Shown one piece after another: positions 43,060 to 51,341 of a stretch of DNA of 60,934 bases. Source of the stretch: Paenibacillaceae bacterium ZCTH02-B3 (GTDB lineage Bacteria; Bacillota; Bacilli; Paenibacillales; Paenibacillaceae); NCBI GenBank assembly GCA_002159065.1, contig LZRV01000107.1, forward strand, positions 1 through 60,934, in the 5' to 3' direction. The position numbers and the translations under genes were made by a program. Positions within the stretch are counted from its first letter, which is position 1. The number at the start of each line of letters is the position of its first letter. The notes below the pieces were generated by a model. It did no database searches. It had not been told where the DNA came from and saw only the letters and a list, made by a program, of their open reading frames with translations.

Positions 43060-44218
43060 AACGCGGTTCTGGGGATACCGGCGCCCGGACGGGCGGGTCG
43101 GCGTGCGCAACCATGTGCTCATTCTGCCCACGATCACGTGCGCGGCGCAGGCGGCGCACCAGATCACCCAGCTGGTGGCGGGGACCGTTTCGTTCATTCA
43201 CCAGCACGGCTGCGCCCAGGTGGGCGTCGACTACGAGCAGACGTTCCGCACCTACGTCGGCATGGGCGCCAACCCCAACGTCTACGGCGTCGTGGTGATG
43301 GGGCTGGGCTGCGAGACGCACCAGGCCCGGCGCGTGGCCGAGGAAATCGCCAAAACCGGCAAGCCGGTGGAAGTGGTGTCCATCCAGGACCATGGCGGCA
43401 CGCTGATGGCGATCGCGCAGGGGGCCAGGATCGCGGCGGCGATGGTGGCGGACGCTTCCCGCCTGATGCGGGAGCCGGCGTCCGTCAGCGAGCTTGTCGT
43501 CGGCACCGAGTGCGGCGGATCCGACGCCTGTTCGGGCATTTCGGCGAATCCGGCCGTCGGCTGGGTCAGCGACCGGGTGGCGGACGCCGGCGGCACGTCC
43601 ATTCTGGCGGAAACCACCGAGCTCATCGGCGCGGAGCATCTGCTGGCGAAGCGGGCGGTGAGCGACCGGGTGGCCAGGCGGGTCTACGAGGTCATCCACG
43701 CGATGGAAAGCCGGGCGTTCCAGATGGGGGTGGACATCCGCACGGGCAACCCGAGCCCGGGCAACATCCGCGGCGGACTCAGCACGCTGGAGGAAAAATC
43801 GCTGGGCGCCGCGGCCAAGGCCGGAACCCGGCCGCTGCGGGAAGTGGTCGACTATGCCCAGCGGCCGAGCGAGAAGGGACTGGTCTGGATGGACACGCCG
43901 GGGCACGACATCGAGCAGCTCACCGGCATGGTGGCCGGCGGCGCCCAGGTCGTCCTGTTCACCAGCGGAAGGGGAACGCCCACCGGATCGCCCATCGCCC
44001 CGGTGATCAAGATCGCCACGAATTCGTTCCTGTTCGAGCGGATGGGGGACAACATGGATTTCAACGCGGGTACCGTCATCGAGGGCACCGAGACCATCGA
44101 GGAGGCCGGAGCCCGGCTGTACGAAGAGCTGCTGGCGGTCTGCTCCGGCAAGCTCACCCGGTCGGAAATCCTGAAGCAGCATGATTTCGGCATCTGGCGG
44201 ATCGGACCGACGTTTTGA
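43043..44218 (+). CDS. UxaA-type dehydratase, large subunit
   Basis: A 391-residue protein starting TTG at 43043 after GGAAGGGGGG. It begins with GYRRPDGRVGVRNHVLILPT, the family opening, and has HQHGCAQVG, NPNVYGVVVMGLGCE and GTECGGSDACSGISANPAVG with conserved Cys and His. It probably pairs with the preceding SAF subunit to dehydrate a sugar acid (altronate, galactarate or similar). (R)-sulfolactate lyase SuyB has the same build and cannot be excluded. Confidence 0.83.
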   Translation: MRRELETRFWGYRRPDGRVGVRNHVLILPTITCAAQAAHQITQLVAGTVSFIHQHGCAQVGVDYEQTFRTYVGMGANPNVYGVVVMGLGCETHQARRVAEEIAKTGKPVEVVSIQDHGGTLMAIAQGARIAAAMVADASRLMREPASVSELVVGTECGGSDACSGISANPAVGWVSDRVADAGGTSILAETTELIGAEHLLAKRAVSDRVARRVYEVIHAMESRAFQMGVDIRTGNPSPGNIRGGLSTLEEKSLGAAAKAGTRPLREVVDYAQRPSEKGLVWMDTPGHDIEQLTGMVAGGAQVVLFTSGRGTPTGSPIAPVIKIATNSFLFERMGDNMDFNAGTVIEGTETIEEAGARLYEELLAVCSGKLTRSEILKQHDFGIWRIGPTF

Positions 44219-44231
44219 ATGTTTCCCCAAA

Positions 44232-44297
44232 CCCGGGCGCGGCGCATACCCTGACAGGGGGACGATTGCCGATTGTGCCGCTCCCGGGATTTTTTTA
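44232..44297 (+). terminator. Terminator of the dehydratase operon
   Basis: CCCGGG-C-GCGGC (44232-44243) pairs with GCCGC-T-CCCGGG (44277-44288) with one mismatch, followed by a run of eight T. Confidence 0.65.
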
Positions 44298-44430
44298 TGA
44301 TGAAACCACCAATCGCCATCGGCTAACGGCCCCGGCGCGGCGCCATCCTGACATCCGGCGGCATGAACGGCGGAGGAGGTTTGTATATATAGAAAAAATC
44401 GCGAAAAAACGGGAGCAAGGGGTTGCCGCC

Positions 44431-45453
44431 GTGTCCGTTCAGACGAAACCCAGGGTGTTTGTCGGGTGTTCCGCGGAAGCCATCCAGTACGCCCGCGCCG
44501 TGCATGAACAACTCGCTCCCTATGCCAGGGTGCGTGCCTGGTACGCGGGGATTTTCGCGCCGGGCGAGTATCCCATGGAATCCCTGGAGAAATGCCTGGA
44601 CGCGAGCGACTTCGCCGTGTTCATTTTCGCTCCGGACGACGTGGTGCTGATGCGCGGCAAGTATTACTTCCAGCCGCGGGACAATACGTTGTTCGAAATG
44701 GGCCTGTTCTGGGGCAGGCTGCGACGCGGGCGGGTGTTCTGCCTGATGCCCGAGCGGGTGCGGGAACGGGACGACCTGGTGCCGGGGGAAACGGTGGGCG
44801 AATTTCGCCTCCTGTCCGATCTGCAGGGGCTGACGGTGCTGCGGTACGATCCGTCGGCCGAGGAAGAGGGGGAATTCGCGGCGGCGGTGGATACGGCATG
44901 CGGCGCCGTCATCGACGCGATCCAGAAAAAGGGACTGTTCGTCGATCCGCGCCGCGCCCTGGAAGACACGAGGGCGGTGCTGGCGCGAAGGACGGCCACG
45001 CTTCGGTTTCTGTGGGAATACATCCGCGGCGTCACCGTGAAAAACGAGGAAGAGAAACGCGATGCCGTCTGCGAGGCGGTCCGCAATTCGCTGCTTGTTC
45101 CGGAGTCGTGCCGCGTGACGGGTGCCGCGCTCTGGCAGCGGCTGTCCACCGGCCGCATCGTCCAGGTCGCCGGAAACGTCGGCAAGGGACGGGATATCGA
45201 CCCGTCCGGGGCGGACGGACGGGAGAGGCCGAACCTGGTGGCGGACACGTTCGAGAAAGGCGAATGGAACTTCTACGAGCGGAAGGAAATCGGCATGCTG
45301 TACATCTTGTGCTATCCGCTGGGCGGGGAACTGGCCCTCGCCGTGCACCTGTCCGCCGACGAACCCGTGCCGCGGGAGCGGCTGGGCGAAATGGTGCGGC
45401 AGAACGAGGAGCTTCTGCATACCATTCACTATTTGCTGGGAGGTATCGCATGA
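44431..45453 (+). CDS. CAP12/Pycsar-like TIR-domain protein with uncharacterised C-terminal domain
   Basis: A 340-residue protein. Residues 7-110 match the CAP12-type TIR-like domain: RVFVGCSAEAIQYA opens it, FAVFIFAPDD forms a central strand, and PRDNTLFEMGLFWGRL (82-97) holds the expected catalytic glutamate, Glu89. Such domains cleave NAD+ when an antiviral signal is sensed. The C-terminal part (about 190-340) is not a known cyclic-nucleotide sensor to my eye; its strands IGMLYILCYPLGGELALAVH suggest a GAF-like fold. The GTG at 44431 follows AAGGGG. It is coupled to the next gene by ATGA. Defence function is inference. Confidence 0.75.
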   Translation: MSVQTKPRVFVGCSAEAIQYARAVHEQLAPYARVRAWYAGIFAPGEYPMESLEKCLDASDFAVFIFAPDDVVLMRGKYYFQPRDNTLFEMGLFWGRLRRGRVFCLMPERVRERDDLVPGETVGEFRLLSDLQGLTVLRYDPSAEEEGEFAAAVDTACGAVIDAIQKKGLFVDPRRALEDTRAVLARRTATLRFLWEYIRGVTVKNEEEKRDAVCEAVRNSLLVPESCRVTGAALWQRLSTGRIVQVAGNVGKGRDIDPSGADGRERPNLVADTFEKGEWNFYERKEIGMLYILCYPLGGELALAVHLSADEPVPRERLGEMVRQNEELLHTIHYLLGGIA

Positions 45454-45677
45454 GCCGACAGAAATCCCGAGAACGTCCCCTGCCGGGCGCGCTGCCCGTC
45501 CGCCGGAAGGCCGTCAAAGGCGTCCATCCCGTCCGTCCGGGAGGCGGAACCGCCGGGCCGCGGGCGGCCGGAAGCGCCGGGCCGGTCTTCGTCGGTCCGA
45601 CGCCGGACGGCGGCGACAAAGAGTTCGTCAAGATCGTCGCCGGCAAGGTGGGACGCCGGAAACCGTGGTTTGTGTGA
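45450..45677 (+). CDS. Small basic protein coupled to the TIR gene
   Basis: A 75-residue protein starting at the ATGA that ends the TIR gene. It is rich in Arg, Pro and Gly, has no membrane segment, and ends with a more ordered stretch (KEFVKIVAGKVGRRKPWFV). I do not recognise it. The tight coupling suggests it acts with the TIR protein, perhaps as an inhibitor, adaptor or nucleic-acid contact, but nothing in the sequence proves that. Confidence 0.55.
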   Translation: MSRQKSRERPLPGALPVRRKAVKGVHPVRPGGGTAGPRAAGSAGPVFVGPTPDGGDKEFVKIVAGKVGRRKPWFV

Positions 45678-45713
45678 GGCCGTCCGCGAACGGAAAAACC
45701 CGCGAAAGGCTGA

Positions 45714-45742
45714 AAACCCGGGGAGCGCATCTCCCCGGGTTT
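45714..45742. terminator. Bidirectional terminator
   Basis: AAACCCGGGGAG (45714-45725) pairs perfectly with CTCCCCGGGTTT (45731-45742) across CGCAT. A-rich and T-rich flanks serve both the TIR pair and the convergent cytochrome gene. Confidence 0.75.
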
Positions 45743-45772
45743 GCCTTGCGGGTCGTTTGTCAGGATCATTTG

Positions 45773-46144
45773 TCAGGAACCCATTTCGGCCAGCCAGTTG
45801 GTCAGGTTGACGATCTCGTCTTCGGACAGGCGTCCGCCGAACCCCGGCATGTTGCCTCTGCCCTTCGAAATGATCTGGTAAATTTCCTCCCGGCTGAGCG
45901 ACGCCCCGACCGCGTCGAGCGCGGGGCCGAATCCGCCCTGCAGCTGGTCGCCGTGGCAGGCCAGACAGTTGGATTTGTACGCCGCTTCCGCCATCGCCGC
46001 GTCCGCGGGCACGACCGGCACCTCGAACGCGGGACCTTCGTCTTCGTGCGCGGCTTCTTCCTTGGGCGGCATGCCCCAGACGAGCAGGCCGACTCCGACC
46101 AGACAAGCCACACAAATGAGCCCCGCCATGAACCATTTGTGCAT
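45773..46144 (-). CDS. cccA: Membrane-anchored c-type cytochrome (cytochrome c550-like)
   Basis: A 123-residue protein with one N-terminal membrane anchor (about 5-24) that is not a lipobox. After an acidic linker comes a small class I cytochrome domain with CLACH (60-64) and the methionine ligand in GNMPGF. This is the build of Bacillus CccA, which carries electrons on the outer face of the membrane to cytochrome oxidase. It follows the LarA-family gene by 27 bases on the same strand, but on the other side of it, so the two may share a transcript. Confidence 0.82.
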   Translation of the reverse strand: MHKWFMAGLICVACLVGVGLLVWGMPPKEEAAHEDEGPAFEVPVVPADAAMAEAAYKSNCLACHGDQLQGGFGPALDAVGASLSREEIYQIISKGRGNMPGFGGRLSEDEIVNLTNWLAEMGS

Positions 46145-46171
46145 GTTTCGTTCTTCCTCCCGTCGTGATGG

Positions 46172-47458
46172 TTACAGGTTCAGCTTTTCCCGCGTCGTCC
46201 ACAGACCGGCGGACGGAGTGCTGATGAAGTAGATTTCTTCCCCGTTCGCAAGGCGGTTGAAGCCGTTTTTCAGCCGGTCCACCGGATAGCGTTCCAACGC
46301 TTCTTCCAGATCCATGTATCCGAAGTGGACGGATTCGATTTCCTCTTTGGACAGGTGGCCGGGCGCATAGGTGATGCGGAATCTGCCCTCCGACGACCCG
46401 TGGATCAGGTGGGCCGTGGCGTGGGTGAGATCCTGCAACTCCTCGTTTTGCCGCCAGGCTTCGAGGATTTTGGGCGTTCCGGCGTACCCGTATTTGCGGA
46501 TGATCCGGTCCACCTCTTCCTTTTCGCCGAAGCGCTTCAGGCCGGGGGCGATGACGATCAGTTCGCCGCCGTCGGCCATCGCCTTGCGGGTGCGGTAGAT
46601 CGCCTTGTTGGCCACCCAGGTGCTGAAAAACTCGTCGCCCTGCATGTAGGCCACCACTTTTTTGAGCGGCGGCACGATTTCGATGTTTTCTTCTCCCGAC
46701 TGGCGGGCGGCCTGCAGATAGGTGTCCAGGTCGTCCCCGCAGTAGAAGCCGCTGTGGACCAGTCTGCCTTCCTCATTGTATTTCATGACGATCTGAATAT
46801 ACACATCCGGCAGATGGCCCAGGTACTCGGATTCCGCCTTGTTGAAGCAGTGCCGGACCGGCGTCACCAGGTTGCCCAGGTTGTTCTCGATGCCGTAGCA
46901 GGCGGAGGCCATGTGGGAGGCGCAGATCATGTCCTTGCCGCCCAGGCCGATGAAATAGTTTTTGTTGTGGTTGGCGAATCCCAGCACCTCGTGGGGCACC
47001 ACGTGTCCGACGTTGACGATGATGTCCCACTTTTCCTCCAGCAGGGTGCGGTTGAGGCTGACCGGGATCTCCCAGTCGGCGGCGCCGCGGGTGACCGCTT
47101 TTACGTAATCCGCGGGGATGGCGCCGATGGTTTTGCAGCCGTTTTTCCAGTCGTGGACGAGGATGCGCTCTTCCGGAACATCACCGAACATCCAGCGGTT
47201 CTGCTCCGGCGTGTGCGGAACGTGCTGCCCCAGCGTGGGGATGAGGTACACGTCCGCTCCGGCGTCGGTGAAAAAGTGATACAGGATGTTGGTGATCCAT
47301 CCCGCGCCGGAATGGGCCCGCGTGATGTCGGGCGGAAGCAGCAGCACCTTGCGCGGCCTGGCGCTGAGGCGCTTCAGGCATTCTTCGCCCGCGCGGCGGG
47401 TCAGCTCTTCCATCCGGGGGCGCGGGATTTCCGGAGCCCGCTCGAAAAACCACGACAT
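46172..47458 (-). CDS. LarA-family nickel-pincer-type racemase/epimerase
   Basis: A 428-residue protein of the LarA (DUF2088) family. Typical segments are LLPPDITRAHSGAG, TLGQHVPHT with catalytic-type histidine, NVGHVVPHE and GLGGKDMICASH, where the lysine would hold the nickel-pincer cofactor. LarA homologues isomerise several 2-hydroxy acids. The cofactor enzymes LarB, LarC and LarE are not in the window. AAGGAG precedes the ATG at 47458. The frame is open upstream but lacks signals. Confidence 0.82.
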   Translation of the reverse strand: MSWFFERAPEIPRPRMEELTRRAGEECLKRLSARPRKVLLLPPDITRAHSGAGWITNILYHFFTDAGADVYLIPTLGQHVPHTPEQNRWMFGDVPEERILVHDWKNGCKTIGAIPADYVKAVTRGAADWEIPVSLNRTLLEEKWDIIVNVGHVVPHEVLGFANHNKNYFIGLGGKDMICASHMASACYGIENNLGNLVTPVRHCFNKAESEYLGHLPDVYIQIVMKYNEEGRLVHSGFYCGDDLDTYLQAARQSGEENIEIVPPLKKVVAYMQGDEFFSTWVANKAIYRTRKAMADGGELIVIAPGLKRFGEKEEVDRIIRKYGYAGTPKILEAWRQNEELQDLTHATAHLIHGSSEGRFRITYAPGHLSKEEIESVHFGYMDLEEALERYPVDRLKNGFNRLANGEEIYFISTPSAGLWTTREKLNL

Positions 47459-47626
47459 ATTAATCTTCTCCTTTTGTAACAAATGATCAGCGTTTTCGCA
47501 AGGACGTCCCGAAAAAGTCACGATTTGTTCAAAACCGTGGAAGAAGTCCTCCCCATGGACGAGTATACATTCGGAAAGGCGGGCGCACAATGGCGGAAGG
47601 TAACAGGGGCGGGGAAAACATGGCAA

Positions 47627-47680
47627 AGGGCGGCGGGAATGCCGGGCACGGTGGTTACGGCTTGCATTCCTTGCCGCCCT
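47627..47680 (-). terminator. Hairpin, probable terminator of the dinB gene
   Basis: AGGGCGGC-GG-GAATGC pairs with GCATTC-CTT-GCCGCCCT with a small internal loop. On the minus strand it is followed by TTGCCATGTTTT. Confidence 0.4.
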
Positions 47681-47695
47681 TGGTCGTTTTGGGGG

Positions 47696-48214
47696 TTACG
47701 GGGCGCCGATTTCCTGCAGATAGAACACGTAGTCGGTCGGCACGCCGGGGTGGCCGAGCTGGCGGAGCATGGCGGTGATGTTGCCGCGGTGGTACGTCCC
47801 GTGGTTGACGACGTGCCGCACGATGTCGATATAGCGGGCGTGCAGCGTGCCGAATTGGGGGTGCGGGTAGGCGGAGACGGCTTCCGCGTCGGTGTCGTTC
47901 AGAAACGTTAGGTATTGATCGGCAAGGTCGCGGAATTTTTCCTCCAGCCGGCGGAGATCCATCCCGCGGGTTTCCTCCAGAATGCTCCGGCTGGCGGGGA
48001 TGATCTCGTCGAATCGCTGCCGCATCGCCAGGAACCAGACGGTGTCGATCCGATAAATGTGCGCCAGGGTGTCGAAGACCGACGGAAACACGCTTTGGAT
48101 TTCCCGGCGCGCGATGTCCTGCGGCAGTTCCTCCAGGCGCCGGAACACCCGGCCGTTCGCCCAGACGTGGTATCCGTACAGGCGGAGCGCTTCTTCTTTC
48201 GCGTTCATGGCCAC
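47696..48214 (-). CDS. DinB-family protein
   Basis: A 172-residue four-helix DinB/YfiT-type protein with the metal-binding histidines in DTLAHIYRID and HVVNHGTYHRGNI. DinB proteins include thiol transferases and many members without known function. A GTG at 48214 has AAGGAGG nine bases upstream; an ATG six bases later is the alternative. It follows a WYL regulator on the same strand after 154 bases. Confidence 0.82.
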   Translation of the reverse strand: MAMNAKEEALRLYGYHVWANGRVFRRLEELPQDIARREIQSVFPSVFDTLAHIYRIDTVWFLAMRQRFDEIIPASRSILEETRGMDLRRLEEKFRDLADQYLTFLNDTDAEAVSAYPHPQFGTLHARYIDIVRHVVNHGTYHRGNITAMLRQLGHPGVPTDYVFYLQEIGAP

Positions 48215-48368
48215 GGATTTCACCCTCCTTCCTTGTTCATGATAAGACGGCTTCGCTGACAACCGCTGTCAGGGAAAAGCGGAAGGATGCGCGGGCTCGC
48301 GCGGCGGCGCGGTTCTCCGGCTGTGCCGGCCGGCGCGGCAAGGACAGGTTCCCTCCAGGCGGGAGCGG

Positions 48369-49328
48369 TCAGCCCAGGTGATGTTCCGCAAGTTCCGCCG
48401 CGATTTCCGCCAGGCGCTTCCGCAGGCGGGCCGGTTCCAGAACGCGGATCGATTTGCCGTACGGCAGCAGGAAATAGGGCGCATAGGTGCGGATCGCCGT
48501 TTCGTCCAGCCGGAACCACGCATCGCCGCCGGAGCGCTCCGCCAGCACATGCGCGAAGTACCAATGTCCGCACAGATCGGCCATGGCCTCTTCCCTTCCC
48601 CGGATGTGCACCGTTACGGTCTGGTTGCCATGCGGGTCGGGCAGGATCCCCTTCATGAAAAATTCCCGGGCCGAAAACCCTTCCGGCCGGGTGAAGGTTC
48701 GTTCCGTCCGGGCGGCTTCCGTCATCCGGTCCGCGCGGAAGCTGCGGATTTCGCCGCGGAGATGGCACCAGCCGACCACGTACCAGCGGTTTTTCCAGTA
48801 AACGAGCCCGTAAGGGTCGATATGCCGCGCCCGGGGCCCGTCCGCCGAAGGTTTCCGGTACACGACGCGCACGGTGCGGCTTTCCGCCACCGCCGCCTCC
48901 AGCTCCCGGACCAGGGGCGTGTGCGCCTGTCCGGATCCGGGAGAGGACAAAATGACGTCAAACCCTTCGACATGGCGGCGCAGAGCATCCTCGCCGGCGA
49001 AGCGGCGCAGTTTGGCGACGGCCCGTTCGAGGGCGTCTCCGTGCGGGTAGCCGGCTTCCCGGGCGAAAGCGGCGGCGTGGAGGAGGGCTTTTTGCTCGTC
49101 CGGGTCGAAGATGAGCGGCACCTGTCCGAAGGATTCGGGCAGGCGGAACCCGCCGCCGTGGCCCGGTTCGGCCAGCACCGGGACGCCGCTCATGCACAGG
49201 GCGTCGATGTACCGGTAGACGGTCCGCACGCTGATCTCCAGGGCTTCGGCCAGCTGCCGCGCGGTTATTGGTTTTCCGGCGGAACGGAGCATCCACAGGA
49301 CGGCGAGCAGGTTGTCGGCTTTGGACAT
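48369..49328 (-). CDS. YafY-family regulator with HTH and WYL domains
   Basis: A 319-residue transcription regulator: an N-terminal HTH (ITARQLAEALEISVRTVYRY) and a WYL domain (HIDPYGLVYWKNRWYVVGWC, RSFRADRM), then the usual C-terminal extension. WYL domains sense nucleic-acid or small-molecule ligands. Members of this group commonly sit next to a DinB or glyoxalase-like gene that they control, as here. The ATG at 49328 is chosen as the family start (MSKADNLLAVLWML). Confidence 0.85.
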   Translation of the reverse strand: MSKADNLLAVLWMLRSAGKPITARQLAEALEISVRTVYRYIDALCMSGVPVLAEPGHGGGFRLPESFGQVPLIFDPDEQKALLHAAAFAREAGYPHGDALERAVAKLRRFAGEDALRRHVEGFDVILSSPGSGQAHTPLVRELEAAVAESRTVRVVYRKPSADGPRARHIDPYGLVYWKNRWYVVGWCHLRGEIRSFRADRMTEAARTERTFTRPEGFSAREFFMKGILPDPHGNQTVTVHIRGREEAMADLCGHWYFAHVLAERSGGDAWFRLDETAIRTYAPYFLLPYGKSIRVLEPARLRKRLAEIAAELAEHHLG

Positions 49329-49603
49329 GGCAGGCCGGTCCTTTCGGTTTTTTCCATATTTTAACCTTGTCGCGGGCGGTCTGGAAAGCCGGCGGTGATC
49401 CAGGCGCCTGCCGGGTTCTTCGTGTCGCCGGCCGAGCAAGCACAGGCAGGCGATCGGCCGGGCGCATGGCCGGAAGACGGGTCCCGGACCCCGACCAGGG
49501 TCCAGGTGCAAAAACATCCGCGGGTCCGTTTTGCGGGGGAAAGCGTCTGTTTACAATGAGGTTGAAAACTTCGAGAAAAAAGCTTCAAGCAGGCGGAAAC
49601 GGG

Positions 49604-49906
49604 GTGAGCGCGTTGGAAGGAAAGAAACTGGCGGCAGTGTTGCTCATACTGCTTGGCGTGCTGATCATCGCCGGCAAGCTGGGTTTCCTGTCTTCCCTTA
49701 TGGGATTCCTGGTGCCGATCCTGATCATTCTGCTGGGCTTTGTCGCCTGGCGCAACGGCAACCGCGCAGCGGGCGCCGTGGTCGTCGCGGTCGGCGGCTT
49801 CATGCTGCTGGGCAAGCTCTGGGGCCTGCTCCTGTGGATCGCGGCCATCGCGGCGATCGTGGTCGGCATCTCCTGGCTCCGGGGCAATTCGGCGCCGCGC
49901 TGGTGA
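49604..49906 (+). CDS. LiaI/LiaF-type transmembrane protein
   Basis: A 100-residue membrane protein with three or four hydrophobic segments and short glycine turns (VLIIAGKLGFLSSL, GFMLLGKLWGLLLW), like the LiaI/LiaF transmembrane region. The GTG at 49604 is preferred to an ATG at 49557 because it gives the usual N terminus. It is the first gene of the envelope-stress operon and probably anchors the PspA proteins at the membrane. Confidence 0.65.
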   Translation: MSALEGKKLAAVLLILLGVLIIAGKLGFLSSLMGFLVPILIILLGFVAWRNGNRAAGAVVVAVGGFMLLGKLWGLLLWIAAIAAIVVGISWLRGNSAPRW

Positions 49907-50080
49907 CGGACCGGTCGAGGCGCCGAAAGAGGCCGGCGCACGATGGAAGCAAGCGCAACGCACCGTCGGATGGGGCCGGCCGGCAAGCGCCGACCGGGGC
50001 CGGGAGAACCGGCGAGACCGGCGAAACCAAACCAAGCCAACCGAAATTCTTGACACGGCAACGGGGGAGGAATCGAAAGC

Positions 50081-50746
50081 ATGAGCGTAATGAAACGCGT
50101 CCGCGACATGACCATCGCCACGCTGAACGATCGGCTGGAACGCGCGGAAGATCCGGTGCGCCTGATCGACCAGTTCCTCTGGGCCACGCACCAGGACATC
50201 GTGCAGGGCGAGCAGCTGCAGCGGCAATACGCCGCCCATGTGGAACACCTGCGGGCGCAATGGCAGGACGCGGAAGCCTGGAAGGAGCGGCGGGAGCAGC
50301 AGGCGCTCACCGCGCTGCAGGCGGGCGAGGAGCATGCCGCGCGGCTCGCGCTGCAGGACAAACTGGTCCACGAAGAACGGGCCTCCCGCTATCGCGAGCT
50401 TTACGAACAGGCCAGCCGCGAGCTGCGGGAACTGGAACAGCTGCTTACGGAACTGCGCGACGAATACCGCCAGGCGTACGACAAGCGGCAATATTACCTG
50501 GCGCGCATGGAATCCCTCCGGCTTCAGCAACGGCTGAACGCCCGGTTCGGCACCGGCACGGCCGATTCCCGCGAACTGTTCCGCAGCATTGACGACCGGA
50601 TCACCGATATGGAGCTCGAGGCCCGCAGCCTGCGGGAGGTCCGCCGCATGGGGCAGGAGCTGGCTTACCGGGCGGGGACCGTTCTGCAGGAAGCGCTGGA
50701 GCAGGAAATGCAGAGACTGAAGCGAAAATTAGAGCAAGGAGGCTGA
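50081..50746 (+). CDS. PspA/IM30-family protein (LiaH-like), first copy
   Basis: A 221-residue, almost wholly alpha-helical protein with long coiled coils. It begins MSVMKRVRDMTIATLNDRLE, the amphipathic helix region of the PspA family. Such proteins assemble into rods or rings that protect a damaged membrane. GGGGGAGG precedes the ATG. It is only distantly similar to the second PspA in this operon (51342), so the two are not a recent duplication. Confidence 0.85.
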   Translation: MSVMKRVRDMTIATLNDRLERAEDPVRLIDQFLWATHQDIVQGEQLQRQYAAHVEHLRAQWQDAEAWKERREQQALTALQAGEEHAARLALQDKLVHEERASRYRELYEQASRELRELEQLLTELRDEYRQAYDKRQYYLARMESLRLQQRLNARFGTGTADSRELFRSIDDRITDMELEARSLREVRRMGQELAYRAGTVLQEALEQEMQRLKRKLEQGG

Positions 50747-50750
50747 GGCG

Positions 50751-51338
50751 ATGCGAAGACTGTACCGCTCGACGCAAGACCGGATGCTGTTCGGCGTTTG
50801 CGGAGGCCTCGCCCAATACTTCTGCGTGGAATCGACGCTGCTGCGCATCCTGGTGCTCGTCGCCGCGATTTTCTCGGCGGGTTCCGTCCTGCTGGTGTAC
50901 CTCATCGCCGCCTTGGTCATCCCCCGGGAACCTTATTCCGCCACGGGCGGGTACTACGGATCGTCCGGGTATCCGGGCTCCGGATGGGGCCATGCGGGTC
51001 CGCCTCCCCACGCGGGCGCTTCCCATACTGGCGGGACGCGGGGCTGGAGCGGACACGGATCGTGGAATCCGGGTTCCGGTTACGGCGGAACGGGATACGC
51101 CGCGGGAACCGGCGGCGCGGGCTTCGCGGGTTCCGGTACGGGAGCCGCGGGATACGGTCCGGGTTCCCCGGGTTACGGCGGCGCAGGGTCCGGCGCTCCG
51201 GGCCAGACGTCACAGCCGGCGGGCAGCCACATCGACGCCATGATGGAAGACATCGAAAAAAAGGCGCTGAAACGGGAAATCGAGGAACTCAAGGCGCGTT
51301 TGGCCAAATATGAAAACCAGGAAAAGAAAGGGGAATAA
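50751..51338 (+). CDS. PspC-domain protein with Gly-rich linker and coiled coil
   Basis: A 195-residue protein. Residues 1-62 are a PspC domain (STQDRMLFGVCGGLAQYF, then a membrane helix). A Gly/Ser/Tyr-rich linker spans about 63-155, and a charged helix ends the protein (KKALKREIEELKARLAKYEN). The helix may bind the PspA coiled coils. It lies four bases after one pspA and three before the other. Confidence 0.85.
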   Translation: MRRLYRSTQDRMLFGVCGGLAQYFCVESTLLRILVLVAAIFSAGSVLLVYLIAALVIPREPYSATGGYYGSSGYPGSGWGHAGPPPHAGASHTGGTRGWSGHGSWNPGSGYGGTGYAAGTGGAGFAGSGTGAAGYGPGSPGYGGAGSGAPGQTSQPAGSHIDAMMEDIEKKALKREIEELKARLAKYENQEKKGE

Positions 51339-51341
51339 ACG

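Noticed and set aside
44215-44430. N-terminal extension of the TIR protein by 72 residues
   Set aside because: The open frame runs across the dehydratase terminator and has no start with a ribosome binding site before 44431.
46172-46331. Direct functional coupling of cytochrome c and LarA
   Set aside because: They are adjacent on one strand, but no known chemistry links them; adjacency alone is not enough.
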